From an uncultured Clostridia bacterium (GTDB taxonomy: Bacteria > Bacillota > Clostridia > TANB77 > CAG-508): a DNA stretch of 64,000 nt. The notes under the pieces are model-generated. The model made no database searches. It was not told the origin of the DNA and saw nothing but the letters and a program-made list of their open reading frames with translations. Numbering within the stretch: the stretch's first letter is position 1; every line of letters starts with the position of its first letter. This document shows positions 26,631-35,829 of the stretch, piece by piece. The translations under genes were made by a program, and so were the position numbers. The stretch covers positions 138,907 through 202,906 of the forward strand of contig CALYAM010000001.1 in assembly GCA_944393565.1 (NCBI GenBank), in the 5' to 3' direction.

Positions 26631-26691
26631 AAAAAATAAAGCCCAAAAGGAGAGGAGCCAAAAATGAAAGGGAAAACAGAAGCAAAGGAAC

Positions 26692-27666
26692 TTGCAAGAA
26701 ACAGTAAATCAATATGTATGGATACCAGTAGAAGAAATAAATGATATGGTAATGTGTGAAAATAATAATAAGTTAGCAGATGAAAATGGAAATAAAATAT
26801 GTAATTTAGTATATAATGAAGAAACAGACACATTAGAATGTACAAACCCGGCTCATGCAACCACAGCCACCAATTTAGTAGGAAGACTGTACATAGGTAC
26901 AGAAAGCTATACAACAGATGAATCCGGAAACACAATTTTTTCTTATACAATAAACTTTGAACAAACAGACCAAACGTATGATGAAAATAGTGATAATCGA
27001 GAGCCAGCTATTGTAACAGGTGAAGGAACAGGTAATGAATATGATGGAGATAGTTGTAATTTGGAGAAAGCAGGCATGTTAGAAGGAAGTACAGCACAAA
27101 ACTTTTTAGAACAAATGCAAAGTGACTTTACAGTAATGGCAAAGAGTGTAGCCAAGAATGGAGGATTTTATATAAGTAGATATGAAGTAGGGGAAAGAGG
27201 AAGTAGCAAAAAGGGGCAGAAGGTATTAATAGCAGATAACTCAGCCAATATAACAGAAGATGGCAACTATTTAGGAGCAAACACATGGTATGGCTTATAT
27301 AATACAATAAGAGATGTAGAAGCAAATAAACAAATGATATGGGGGTGCCAGTACGACCAAGTAATAAAATTTTTAAAAGAAAGAGAGGAAGACTCAGAGA
27401 ATGGACATACTAATAGAAAGTTAACTAAAAACCATGCATTGTCAGGACAAAATGAATTAGACTGTATGTTAAATATTTACGACCTTGAAGGTAACTGTAA
27501 AGAATGGACAGCAGAAGCTGCTTCTACGAACAGCAGAGCTACTCGAGGAAGTTACTGGGGCGTTACATTTTATGGTTATTTATAACCAGCAAGTTATCGT
27601 TACAATGGTGACACAACCACTGCCTATCACGATGGTTGCTCTTCTCGCTCAATACTTTATTTGTAG
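26692..27666 (+). pseudogene. 5'-truncated formylglycine-enzyme/C-lectin-like protein with a DGR-variable-region-like end interrupted by a stop
   Basis: The frame opens without a convincing start: the ATG with a good GGAGAGGAG site (26664) is in another frame. It then reads QYVWIPVEEINDMV, NGGFYISRYEVG, NTWYGLYNT, MIWGCQYDQVIKFL, IYDLEGNCKEWTAEA and RATRGSYWG: the formylglycine-generating-enzyme-like (C-type-lectin) fold seen in secreted proteins and in targets of diversity-generating retroelements. TAA at 27583-27585 interrupts it, but the same frame stays meaningful (PASYRYNGDTTTAY, CSSRSILYL) to TAG 27664-27666. The last 190 bases are clearly richer in G and C than the surroundings. No reverse transcriptase or template repeat is visible here. 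Confidence 0.7.
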
Positions 27667-27725
27667 AACTAAAACGCTGATAGCAATAGCGCACAAAAGT
27701 TAGAATGTACCTACAAAAAAATTGC

Positions 27726-27754
27726 TTGACAAATAAAGATTATCCTTGTATAAT
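27726..27754 (+). promoter_or_regulatory. Consensus sigma-A promoter of rpmF
   Basis: TTGACA (27726-27731), 17 bases, TATAAT (27749-27754): both hexamers perfect, 76 bases before the rpmF start. Confidence 0.85.
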
Positions 27755-27829
27755 AAATTAGAAATTTAAGTTGTTAAAAAAATAAGAACACATATAATAT
27801 TGCTGTACAAAACGAGGGAGGGAAATAAC

Positions 27830-28012
27830 ATGGCACAACCAAAAAGAAGATGGTCAAAGGCGAGAACAGGAGCAAGAAGATCAACTTGGAAACTTGAAAA
27901 CCAAAATTTAGTAGAATGTAAACATTGCCACGAAAAGATAATGCAACATAGAATTTGTCCAAATTGTGGTTACTATGATGGAAAAGAAGTTGTAACAAAA
28001 AAGGCAGAATAA
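27830..28012 (+). CDS. rpmF: 50S ribosomal protein L32
   Basis: A 60-residue ribosomal protein beginning MAQPKRRWSKARTGARRSTW, with a four-Cys zinc ribbon (CKHCHEK then CPNCGYYDG). This is the zinc-containing form. ATG 27830 follows GGGAGGGAAA. It has its own consensus promoter and a strong terminator and stands alone, without the usual neighbours yceD and plsX. Confidence 0.96.
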   Translation: MAQPKRRWSKARTGARRSTWKLENQNLVECKHCHEKIMQHRICPNCGYYDGKEVVTKKAE

Positions 28013-28018
28013 AATATA

Positions 28019-28049
28019 CACCTTCAGTTTAACTGAAGGTGATTTTTTT
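28019..28049 (+). terminator. Rho-independent terminator of rpmF
   Basis: CACCTTCAG (28019-28027) pairs with CTGAAGGTG (28033-28041), followed by A and seven T. Confidence 0.9.
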
Positions 28050-28125
28050 AAAATTTTTTTAATTTTATATATTTTTAAAAAAGCATATGCTATAATTTAA
28101 CCAGAAAAGGAGGTGCAATAGAGAG

Positions 28126-29445
28126 ATGAGTAAACCAACAGTAGCTATTATAGGGAGACCTAACGTAGGTAAATCTACCTTCTTTAACTATATTGTAGGT
28201 GGAAGAATTTCTATTGTTGAAGACATAGCAGGTGTTACAAGAGATAGAATTTATGCTGATGCTTCTTGGAGAGACTGCGAATTTACTGTGATTGATACAG
28301 GAGGTATAGAACCAGAAACAGAGGATGTAATTTTATCACAGATGAGAACACAGGCTAATATTGCGATGCAAATTGCTGATGTTATTATATTTATAACAGA
28401 CATAAAGCAGGGCATTACGTCATCAGATAAAGAAATTGCTAACATGTTAAGGAAAACCAAAAAACCTGTTATTTTAGTCTGCAACAAGGCAGACAATATA
28501 GGCAAAATTCCAGAAGAAACATATGAGTTTTACAATTTAGGGATGGGAACTCCTTATCCAGTTTCGAGTACAAATGGTCTTGGAATTGGTGACGTGTTAG
28601 ATGCAATTTATAATGAACTTCCTAAAGAAAGTAACAATCTTGAAGAGGAGGTTATTAAAGTTGCAGTAATAGGAAAGCCAAATGTAGGAAAATCCTCACT
28701 AATTAACAAAATATTAGGTGAAAATCGTGTAATTGTAAGTGATATTGCAGGAACAACAAGAGATGCTATTGACACTTTTTTTGAAAATGATTTTGGAAGA
28801 TTTGTTTTTATTGACACTGCTGGAATCAGGAGAAAAAGTAAAGTAACAGAAAGTATAGAGAAATTTAGTATAATGAGAACAATGCTGGCGATAGAAAGAT
28901 CAGACATATGTTTGCTAATGATTGATGCAACTCAAGGAGTTACAGAACAAGACACTAAAATTGCAGGAGAAGCACATGAAGCAGGAAAAGGAATAATAAT
29001 TGTTGTTAATAAGTGGGATGCACTAGAAAAAGAAACTGGGACATTAGAAAAATATAAAAAAGAAATATATCAAAAATTATCGTATTTAACATATGCACCT
29101 ATTATTTTTATTTCCGCTAAAACTGGACAAAGAGTAGATAAACTATTCAGTTTAATAAAAACGGTGACAAATCAAAATGCTATGCGTATTGCAACTGCAC
29201 CTCTTAATGATGTTATAAATAAAGCTATTGCAATAGTACAACCGCCAACAGATAAAGGAAAAAGGCTTAAAATATTTTATGCTACTCAGGCATCTACAAA
29301 GCCACCTACTTTTGTAATATTTGTAAATGATAAGAGCCTATTTCATTTTTCATATGAAAGATATTTAGTAAATCAAATAAGAAATAGCTTTGGATTAAAC
29401 GGAACCCCAATAAGAATTATTATACGCGAAAAAACTAAATTATAG
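28126..29445 (+). CDS. der: Ribosome-associated GTPase Der (EngA)
   Basis: Double-GTPase required for 50S subunit assembly. The 439 residues hold G domain 1 ([20 protein letters not shown]), G domain 2 ([29 protein letters not shown]) and a C-terminal KH-like domain. Normal length. An AAAGGAGGTG site precedes the ATG. It starts the operon der-plsY-gpsA (gaps of 14-18 bases), a common Firmicutes arrangement. Confidence 0.98.
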   Translation: MSKPTVAIIGRPNVGKSTFFNYIVGGRISIVEDIAGVTRDRIYADASWRDCEFTVIDTGGIEPETEDVILSQMRTQANIAMQIADVIIFITDIKQGITSSDKEIANMLRKTKKPVILVCNKADNIGKIPEETYEFYNLGMGTPYPVSSTNGLGIGDVLDAIYNELPKESNNLEEEVIKVAVIGKPNVGKSSLINKILGENRVIVSDIAGTTRDAIDTFFENDFGRFVFIDTAGIRRKSKVTESIEKFSIMRTMLAIERSDICLLMIDATQGVTEQDTKIAGEAHEAGKGIIIVVNKWDALEKETGTLEKYKKEIYQKLSYLTYAPIIFISAKTGQRVDKLFSLIKTVTNQNAMRIATAPLNDVINKAIAIVQPPTDKGKRLKIFYATQASTKPPTFVIFVNDKSLFHFSYERYLVNQIRNSFGLNGTPIRIIIREKTKL

Positions 29446-29459
29446 GAGGTAAAAAATTT

Positions 29460-30101
29460 ATGATTACATATTATATTTTAATTGGAATTATAGCATATTT
29501 ATTAGGAAGTATTAGTTTCTCTATTATATTTGGAAAAAAATTTGCGGGAATTGACGTAAGAGAAAAAGGAAGTAAAAATGCAGGAAGTACAAATGTACTT
29601 AGAACAGTTGGAAAAAAAGCAGCAATTTTAACCTTATTTTGTGACATTTTAAAAGGTGTAATAGCTGTACTGATAGCATATGTATTTGGACTGTTTATAG
29701 AAGGCATCAATAGAGCATTATTGCTACAAATTGCTGGAATATTTGTTGTTATTGGACATTCATTTCCTATTTTCTTTCACTTTAAGGGAGGAAAGGGGGT
29801 TGCAACTAGCTTAGGTGTTTTACTAATGATTAATTGGCAAATTGGATTGATATGCTTAGTATTTGCAATTCTTATTATGATATTAACAAAGATTGTTTCT
29901 TTAGGATCGATTATGGCGGCAGTTTTATTCCCAGTGCTTACTATATTTATTCAACAAAATTATTTAGTTCCAAATTCAAATTATGTTGTTTTTGGAATAT
30001 TACTTGCTACATATGTTGTTTTTTTACACAGAACAAACATACAAAGAATTTTAGAGGGAAAAGAAAACAAATTAAGTTTTAATAAAACAAAACTAAACTA
30101 A
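29460..30101 (+). CDS. plsY: Acyl-phosphate:glycerol-3-phosphate acyltransferase PlsY
   Basis: Membrane enzyme making lysophosphatidate from acyl-phosphate and glycerol-3-phosphate. The 213 residues contain the three PlsY motifs: GSISFSIIFGK near the start, REKGSKNAGSTNVLRTVG, and GHSFPIFFHFKGGKGVATS. About five membrane helices. ATG after AGGAGGT. It is paired with gpsA, which supplies its substrate glycerol-3-phosphate. Confidence 0.97.
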   Translation: MITYYILIGIIAYLLGSISFSIIFGKKFAGIDVREKGSKNAGSTNVLRTVGKKAAILTLFCDILKGVIAVLIAYVFGLFIEGINRALLLQIAGIFVVIGHSFPIFFHFKGGKGVATSLGVLLMINWQIGLICLVFAILIMILTKIVSLGSIMAAVLFPVLTIFIQQNYLVPNSNYVVFGILLATYVVFLHRTNIQRILEGKENKLSFNKTKLN

Positions 30102-30119
30102 AAAATGGAGGATTCACGC

Positions 30120-31103
30120 ATGAAAAAAATAGCTATTATAGGTAGTGGAAGTTGGGGAATTGCACTTGCCATTCATCTGGCCAAATTAGGGAATGAAGTT
30201 AAAGTATGGTCTTTTTCAGAGGAAGAAGCTAACTTAATTAACAAATATAAAAGATGCAAATTTTTGCCAAATGTTGCTTTACCAGATAATATTAATTGCA
30301 GTTTGGATTATGAAGAAGTAATATGGGGAAGCGATATTGTATTACATGTTACACCATCAAAATTTGTAAGAAATACTGTTCAAAGCTATAAAAGGTTTAT
30401 TACGAATCAACCAGTAATTATGTGTTCAAAGGGATTTGAAGCAGAAACACTATATACTTTGGTAGATGTTTTAAAAGAAGAGATGCCATTTGCAAAGTTA
30501 GGTGTTTTATCAGGACCAAGTCATGCTGAGGAAGTATCAGTAGGTATTCCAACAGCTCTTGTTATAGGAACAGAACATGAAGGAATAAAAGATATGGTGA
30601 TACAAACCTTTATGAATGAAAACTTAAGGATTTACTATTCAAAAGATGTAAAGGGAATTGAATTAGGTGGAGCTTTAAAAAATATTATTGCTTTTTGTGC
30701 AGGAATTGCAGCTGGAATAGGACTTGGAGACAATACTTTTGCAGCACTAATTACAAGGGGATTGGTAGAAATTAAAAGACTTGGTATAAAAATGGGGGCT
30801 AATGAAGAAACTTTTTATGGATTAACAGGTCTTGGAGATTTAATTGTAACATGTTTAAGTGAACATAGCCGCAATCGAAATGCTGGTTTTTTAATTGGAA
30901 AAGGTAATAGCTTATCATATGTAAGAGAAAAAATTGGAATGACAATTGAAAGTGTTGATAATATAGAAATTGCTAAAAAACTTGCTATGCAACATAATAT
31001 TGAAATGCCAATTGTAAATGCGGTATATGATGTTTTAAATAATCATTTGGATCCAGAAAATGCAGTAAATATGCTTATGACTAGAGCAGCTAAATGTGAA
31101 TAA
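30120..31103 (+). CDS. gpsA: Glycerol-3-phosphate dehydrogenase [NAD(P)+]
   Basis: Reduces dihydroxyacetone phosphate to glycerol-3-phosphate for phospholipid synthesis. The 327 residues start KKIAIIGSGSWGIALAIHLA (Rossmann fold) and contain VLSGPSHAEEVSVG, ELGGALKNIIAFCAG with the catalytic Lys, GLTGLGDLIVTC and SRNRNAG. ATG 30120 follows a GGAGG site; the in-frame ATG at 30105 precedes that site. Ends the der-plsY-gpsA operon. Confidence 0.97.
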   Translation: MKKIAIIGSGSWGIALAIHLAKLGNEVKVWSFSEEEANLINKYKRCKFLPNVALPDNINCSLDYEEVIWGSDIVLHVTPSKFVRNTVQSYKRFITNQPVIMCSKGFEAETLYTLVDVLKEEMPFAKLGVLSGPSHAEEVSVGIPTALVIGTEHEGIKDMVIQTFMNENLRIYYSKDVKGIELGGALKNIIAFCAGIAAGIGLGDNTFAALITRGLVEIKRLGIKMGANEETFYGLTGLGDLIVTCLSEHSRNRNAGFLIGKGNSLSYVREKIGMTIESVDNIEIAKKLAMQHNIEMPIVNAVYDVLNNHLDPENAVNMLMTRAAKCE

Positions 31104-31163
31104 GATGCTGATAAAATTACTAAATTTTTGTATGAAGAAATATTTTGAAAGGGAATGTAAAAC

Positions 31164-31602
31164 ATGAGGCTTATAATACAAAGAGTTACAAAAGCAAAAG
31201 TAACTTCTGATGGTGCTGTAACAGGACAAATAAATAGGGGATTTTTAGTGTTAATTGGGATAGGACCAAACGATACAAAGCAAACAGCAGACCTCCTTTC
31301 TAAAAAATTATGTAACTTAAGGATTTTTGAGGATGAAAATGAAAAAATGAATTTATCAATTAAAGATATAAATGGCAAACTTTTAATTGTATCTCAATTT
31401 ACTTTATATGCTGATTGCAAAAAGGGGAATAGACCTAGTTTTGCCAATGCTGCTTCTCCAGATATAGCAGAAGAACTATATGAATATTTTATGGAAAAAT
31501 GTAAGCAAGAAGGTGTTCATGTAGAAAAACGGAAAATTCGGTGCTCATATGGAAGTAGAATTACTAAACGATGGACCAGTTACTATTTTGCTAGAACAAT
31601 AA
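31164..31602 (+). CDS. dtd: D-aminoacyl-tRNA deacylase, split by a +1 frameshift at an in-frame CGG
   Basis: Hydrolyses D-amino acids mischarged on tRNA. It starts MRLIIQRVTKAKVTSDG and has the catalytic-region SQFTLYADCKKGNRPSF. Frame 1 turns aberrant after HVEK and ends at 31616. The expected C-terminus, GKFGAHMEVELLNDGPVTI, is intact in the +1 frame to TAA 31600-31602. The shift is at the in-frame CGG 31530-31532: VEK-(C)-GGA gives VEKGKFGA, the family consensus with its conserved Gly, and a normal 145-residue length. Same lesion type as xseA, slt and dpaB. Confidence 0.9.
31530..31533 (+). other. Candidate +1 frameshift site CGGA in dtd
   Basis: Zero frame AAA CGG AAA; productive frame AAA (C) GGA AAA TTC. 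The restored Gly is the conserved one of the GxFGA motif. An AGAAGGTG stretch lies 14 bases upstream. Confidence 0.6.
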
Positions 31603-31612
31603 ATATATGTTA

Positions 31613-31891
31613 TTAATATGGAAATCGTTCATATAAATACTTAATAATTTGGTTAGCATTATTCTCTGTAACGTTTATAAAAACACCTTTATCAATACTT
31701 ATCCACATGTTAATATTAAATTTTTCATTATTGTCTATGAAAATACCAATTAATTCTGCCATTTCTACTGGATTTTCATAGGCTTTTTCCCATTTATCTT
31801 CTTTTATTACTATTTTTTTTCCATAATAACTACTTAAAAAACGCTCTATTTGGTTTTTGCTCATGCTGTATAATGAAATTATTGTATTCAA
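31613..31891 (-). CDS. Hypothetical protein, 92 residues
   Basis: I do not recognise this protein. It begins MNTIISLYSMSKNQIERFLS and contains KIVIKEDKWEKAYENP and a mixed alpha/beta pattern ending YLYERFPY; there is no signal peptide or membrane helix. An AGGATTAAAATTG stretch precedes its ATG on the minus strand. It is convergent with dtd, with only 10 bases between the restored dtd stop and its own stop. Confidence 0.6.
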   Translation of the reverse strand: MNTIISLYSMSKNQIERFLSSYYGKKIVIKEDKWEKAYENPVEMAELIGIFIDNNEKFNINMWISIDKGVFINVTENNANQIIKYLYERFPY

Positions 31892-32004
31892 TTTTAATCC
31901 TCCAATATTTTTTCTGTTTTATATTTAGTATTAAAAAATTATAAAATACTATTCAAAAGAATAAAAGGTAATTTTTCGGAAATACTACTAAAAGGTGATT
32001 TTGA

Positions 32005-32898
32005 ATGAGCTTCCAAAAAGTTATATTAACGACTATCTTAATTTTAATTTGCACTATAATGTTTACCTTTTTGTCGGGATGTTCTTCTCAAGAAATGGAT
32101 TTAAATAAAAAAGCAGTCGATGAAATAGAGTATTTATCTACTAAATTTATTGATATGTTAAATCGATTAAATAATATAACTTTTGAAAATTATAAAATAA
32201 CAACAGAACAAATTTCACTTGATAAAGAAACAGCAGAACAAGAGAAATCCAGTTCTTCATCTTCTTCTCAAAGTACGGAAAATAGCGACAATGAAGAGGA
32301 AAATAATAATTCCAATGAAGAAGATAGTACATCAATTATTGCATCTCAAATGTCGCCCAATACAATTTTAAACCCTGTAACGACACAGATAGATTGGGCC
32401 GGAATAAAAAATGAAATTGAAAATATTTATTATGCATGGAATACTATATTACTTGATTTATATGAATTAAATATTAATAAAGATGATATAATTAAGTTTA
32501 GTGAAGATCTAGACCAAACAACACAAAATATAAAAAATGAGGACAAATTAAATTCAACGCATGCACTTGCAAATCTATATAGTTATTTACCTAAATATAT
32601 ACAAATAATTTCTCAAGACACATCTAAAATAAATTTATATAAAACAAAATCTTTTATTATAAACGCATACGCTTTAATTGAAAATGGAAAGTGGAATATG
32701 GCAAAAGATGAAATAAACAAAGCAGGGGAAGCCTTTAGTGTAGTAATGGCAGATGCGTCTTTCATAGGGACTAACTCATATCAAATAAATAAATCATATG
32801 TTATGTTAAATGAACTTAAAAATTCTGTTTCTTTAGAAGATAGGGAGATTTTTTATATTAAATATAGAAACCTGTTAGAGGAAATAGATAACTTATAA
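32005..32898 (+). CDS. Predicted lipoprotein, 297 residues
   Basis: A secreted lipoprotein: basic start, hydrophobic segment ILICTIMFTFL and lipobox LSGC (Cys about residue 26). A Ser/Glu/Asn-rich low-complexity stretch (about 82-110, including seven Ser in a row) separates two mostly helical parts. The C-terminal helical repeats (YSYLPKYIQIIS, KWNMAKDEINKAGEAF) resemble an alpha-solenoid. No family recognised. AAAGGTGAT ribosome site. It stands alone just before rnpB. Confidence 0.75.
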   Translation: MSFQKVILTTILILICTIMFTFLSGCSSQEMDLNKKAVDEIEYLSTKFIDMLNRLNNITFENYKITTEQISLDKETAEQEKSSSSSSSQSTENSDNEEENNNSNEEDSTSIIASQMSPNTILNPVTTQIDWAGIKNEIENIYYAWNTILLDLYELNINKDDIIKFSEDLDQTTQNIKNEDKLNSTHALANLYSYLPKYIQIISQDTSKINLYKTKSFIINAYALIENGKWNMAKDEINKAGEAFSVVMADASFIGTNSYQINKSYVMLNELKNSVSLEDREIFYIKYRNLLEEIDNL

Positions 32899-32901
32899 AT
32901 A

Positions 32902-32930
32902 TTGACTTTTACGAAAAAAAAGTTTAAAAT
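32902..32930 (+). promoter_or_regulatory. Promoter of rnpB
   Basis: TTGACT (32902-32907), 17 bases, TAAAAT (32925-32930), then about 8 bases to the predicted 5' end of RNase P RNA. Confidence 0.75.
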
Positions 32931-32938
32931 ATTACTTA

Positions 32939-33272
32939 AAGTAAATTAAATGGTCGCGTGTATAATTTATTTATACATGAGGAAAGTCCGGGCTCCACAG
33001 AGCAATGATGCTGGGTAACACCCAGTGAGGGAAACCTTAAGGAAAGTGCAACAGAAAATAACCGCCAAATAATTGGTAAGGGTGAAAATGTGAGGTAAGA
33101 GCTCACAAAGAATGTGGTGACATATTTCTTGTGTAAACCCCATCTGGAGAAACATCTTTAAATTGAAGCTATAAGTTGCTCGCTTGCTTCTGCTAGGTGG
33201 ATTGAGGTAAATAGCAATATTTATCCTAGATAAATGACCATTCACGACAGAACCCGGCTTATCGATTTACTT
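32939..33272 (+). ncRNA. rnpB: RNase P RNA
   Basis: Catalytic RNA of RNase P, which trims the 5' ends of pre-tRNAs. Conserved elements appear in order: GAGGAAAGTCCGGGCTCC (P4 5' side and J3/4), GTAAGGGTGAAAATGTGAGGTAAGAGCTCAC, AACCCCATCTGGAG, and the 3' block AGATAAATGACCATTCACGAC-AGAACCCGGCTTAT, which closes P4. AGTAAAT at the 5' end pairs with ATTTACT at the 3' end as P1. Length about 334. It has its own promoter and a strong terminator. Confidence 0.95.
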
Positions 33273-33274
33273 TT

Positions 33275-33317
33275 AATAAAGCTCTTTTATAGTTTATTAC
33301 TATAAAAGAGCTTTATT
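33275..33317 (+). terminator. Terminator of rnpB
   Basis: A perfect 18-bp stem, AATAAAGCTCTTTTATAG with CTATAAAAGAGCTTTATT, around a 7-base loop. Confidence 0.85.
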
Positions 33318-33321
33318 AAAT

Positions 33322-33344
33322 GCATTAAAAGGAACATTTAATGC
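33322..33344. terminator. Small hairpin between rnpB and tRNA-Leu
   Basis: GCATTAAA (33322-33329) pairs with TTTAATGC (33337-33344). It could end the leftward tRNA transcript, though no T-run follows on that strand. Confidence 0.4.
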
Positions 33345-33349
33345 GTTAT

Positions 33350-33433
33350 TGGTGCGAATAGTGGGACTCGAACCCACACGCAAAATGCACACGCCCCTCA
33401 AACGTGCCTGTCTGCCAGTTCCAGCATATTCGC
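33350..33433 (-). tRNA. tRNA-Leu, anticodon GAG
   Basis: Read on the minus strand: acceptor GCGAATA pairing with TATTCGC, discriminator A and encoded CCA; anticodon stem CACGT/GCGTG with loop TTGAGGG (anticodon GAG, reading CUU/CUC); a long variable arm as in class II tRNAs; and T-arm GTGGGTTCGAGTCCCAC. Total 84 bases including CCA. Confidence 0.93.
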
Positions 33434-33502
33434 ATAAAAACATTATAAAATAAAAAAGCTAAAAAATCAATCATTGTTTTATAGTATTTTTTAGAAAAAT
33501 CA

Positions 33503-33531
33503 TTGAAATTAGCCAGAAAAATTTATATAAT
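33503..33531 (+). promoter_or_regulatory. Promoter of pta-ackA
   Basis: TTGAAA (33503-33508), 17 bases, TATAAT (33526-33531), 30 bases before the pta start. Confidence 0.7.
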
Positions 33532-33561
33532 ATACATATTATTTTTTTAGGAGGAAAAAAT

Positions 33562-34563
33562 ATGGCGTTTATTGATGAAATGAAAAAAAGAGCAAGTTCC
33601 AATATAAAGACGATTGTACTTCCAGAAGCAAATGATAAAAGAGTATTAGAAGCTGTAAGCAGAGTACAGAAAGAGGGATTTGCAAATGTAGTACTTGTTG
33701 GAAACAAAGATGAGGCACAAAAGGTTGCTAAAGAAAATAATATTGATATTTCAAGTATCAAAATAATTGAACCAGCAAAATCTGAGCATTATGAAGAATA
33801 TGTTCAAACATTTTATGAATTGCGTAAAGCAAAGGGAATGACTGAAGAAAAAGCAAGAGAACTGATATTAGATTCAACACACTACGCAATGATGATGGTC
33901 AAATCTGGTGAAGTAGATGGGTTAGTATCTGGTGCAGCTCACTCTACATCAGATACGCTAAGACCTGCGCTACAAATATTAAAAACAGCACCGGGAACAA
34001 AACTTGTTTCAGCATTTTTTGTTATGTGTGTTCCAAACTGCAAATATGGTGAAGATGGAGTCTTTGTATTTTCTGACTGTGGATTAAATGCAAACCCAGA
34101 TGCAGAGAGCTTATCTGAGATTGCTATTTCATCTGGTAAAAGCTTTGAACTACTAGTTGGAAAAACACCAAAGATAGCAATGCTTTCTTACTCTACATAT
34201 GGAAGTGCAAAATCTGAATTAGTAGATAAGGTAATTGAGGCAACAAGATTAGTAAAGGAAAAGTCACCTGATTTGTTGATAGATGGTGAACTACAATTAG
34301 ATGCTGCAATTATTCCAGAAGTTGCTAAATCTAAAGCACAAGGAAGTGCCGTTGCAGGAAATGCAAACACATTGATATTCCCAAATCTAGATTCAGGAAA
34401 TATCGGTTATAAACTTGTGCAAAGATTGGCGAAAGCTGAAGCTTATGGACCACTATGTCAAGGAATTGCGAAACCAGTTAATGATTTATCAAGGGGTTGT
34501 AGTACAGAAGACATTATTGGTGTTATAGCTATAACTGCTGTTCAAGCGCAAAATCAAATATAG
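33562..34563 (+). CDS. pta: Phosphate acetyltransferase
   Basis: Converts acetyl-CoA and phosphate to acetyl-phosphate. The 333 residues are the short, single-domain Pta: IVLPEANDKRVLEA near the start, VDGLVSGAAHSTSDTLRPALQ, FVFSDCGLNANPDAE, MLSYSTYGSAKS and DGELQLDAAI. AGGAGGAAA precedes the ATG. It is followed after 14 bases by ackA; together they make ATP and acetate by substrate-level phosphorylation. Confidence 0.97.
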   Translation: MAFIDEMKKRASSNIKTIVLPEANDKRVLEAVSRVQKEGFANVVLVGNKDEAQKVAKENNIDISSIKIIEPAKSEHYEEYVQTFYELRKAKGMTEEKARELILDSTHYAMMMVKSGEVDGLVSGAAHSTSDTLRPALQILKTAPGTKLVSAFFVMCVPNCKYGEDGVFVFSDCGLNANPDAESLSEIAISSGKSFELLVGKTPKIAMLSYSTYGSAKSELVDKVIEATRLVKEKSPDLLIDGELQLDAAIIPEVAKSKAQGSAVAGNANTLIFPNLDSGNIGYKLVQRLAKAEAYGPLCQGIAKPVNDLSRGCSTEDIIGVIAITAVQAQNQI

Positions 34564-34577
34564 AAGGGAGACCATTT

Positions 34578-35768
34578 ATGAAAATATTAGTTATTAATTG
34601 TGGCAGCTCATCTGTAAAATATCAATTAATGAATATGGATGATGAATCTGTAATGGCAAAGGGAAATTATGAAAGAATTGGAATTGGAAATTCTTTTTTA
34701 ACACATAAAGTGGGAGATGAAAAATATAAATATGAGAGAGAAGCAAAAACGCATGATGATGCTATAAGATTTATTTTAGAACAGTTGACCGATAGTGAAC
34801 ATGGTGTAATTAAAAGTTTAGATGAAATTAATGCAATAGGTCATAGAATTGTGCATGGAGGAGAAAAATTCACAAAATCAGTTATTGTTGATGATGAAGT
34901 AATAAACGGAATAGAAGATGCAATTAAATTTGCACCGCTTCATAATCCAGGACATTTGCAAGGCATTAGAGCTTGCCAAAAGGAATTACCAGGGAAACAG
35001 AATGTTACTGTTTTTGATACAGCATTTCACCAAACGATGCCAAAAGAACATTACATATATCCAATTCCATATCAATACTATAAAAAATATGGAGTACGTA
35101 AGTATGGGGCACATGGCACTTCACATAAGTATGTAGCTGGAAGGATAGCAGAAATTTTAGGAAAAAACCCAGTAGATTTAAAAATAATTAACTGTCATAT
35201 TGGACAGGGAGCATCAATATGTGCTATTCAAGGAGGAAAGTGCATAGATACAAGTATGGGACTTACTCCACTTGGAGGAATTGCAATGGGTAGTAGAAGT
35301 GGTGATTTGGACCCATCTGTTGTAACATATATTATGGAACAAGAAAATATTGGCCCAAAAGAAATGAATAGAATTTTAAATAAAGAATCCGGATTGCTTG
35401 GGATATCAGGTATTTCAGCAGATAACAGAGATATTTTAGCAGAGGCCGAAAAAGGTAATGAGAGGGCTATTCTTGCAATAAAAGAATATTGCTATATTAT
35501 TGCTGGCTATATTGCAAGATATGCAGCTTCAATGAATGGAGTTGATGTTATAACATTTACCGGAGGAGTTGGAGAAAGAGGACCAGATGAAAGAAAGGAA
35601 ATATGTTCATACCTCGGATTTATGGGAGTTGAATTAGATCAAGAAGCAAATAAAATAAGAGCAGAAGAAAAGGAAATTTCATGTAAAAATTCTAAAGTGA
35701 AGGTATGGATTGTTCCTACAGAAGAAGAACTTATGATTGCAAGAGAGACCCTAGAACTTGTAAAATAG
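34578..35768 (+). CDS. ackA: Acetate kinase (first copy)
   Basis: Makes ATP and acetate from acetyl-phosphate and ADP. The 396 residues carry the ASKHA-fold motifs: LVINCGSSSVKYQL, GHRIVHGG, FDTAFHQTMP, GAHGTSHKYV, NCHIGQGAS and FTGGVGERG. Normal length. AAGGGAGA ribosome site; co-transcribed with pta. A second ackA gene lies 1.06 kb downstream. Confidence 0.97.
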   Translation: MKILVINCGSSSVKYQLMNMDDESVMAKGNYERIGIGNSFLTHKVGDEKYKYEREAKTHDDAIRFILEQLTDSEHGVIKSLDEINAIGHRIVHGGEKFTKSVIVDDEVINGIEDAIKFAPLHNPGHLQGIRACQKELPGKQNVTVFDTAFHQTMPKEHYIYPIPYQYYKKYGVRKYGAHGTSHKYVAGRIAEILGKNPVDLKIINCHIGQGASICAIQGGKCIDTSMGLTPLGGIAMGSRSGDLDPSVVTYIMEQENIGPKEMNRILNKESGLLGISGISADNRDILAEAEKGNERAILAIKEYCYIIAGYIARYAASMNGVDVITFTGGVGERGPDERKEICSYLGFMGVELDQEANKIRAEEKEISCKNSKVKVWIVPTEEELMIARETLELVK

Positions 35769-35829
35769 TTAATATTATGCTATACTGTAATATAGTTTCA
35801 ATTAAAGAAACATATAAGGAGGAAGAAAA

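Noticed and set aside
26664..26691. Frame change near the start of the 26.7-kb gene as another CGG site
   Set aside because: No CGG is present there; the 5' end of that gene is simply missing.
30328..30330. Other frameshifts in der, plsY or gpsA
   Set aside because: All family motifs in these genes run in a single frame with no in-frame CGG.
32939..33272. Hydrophobic ORF on the minus strand over rnpB
   Set aside because: The sequence is fully explained by RNase P RNA with its promoter and terminator.
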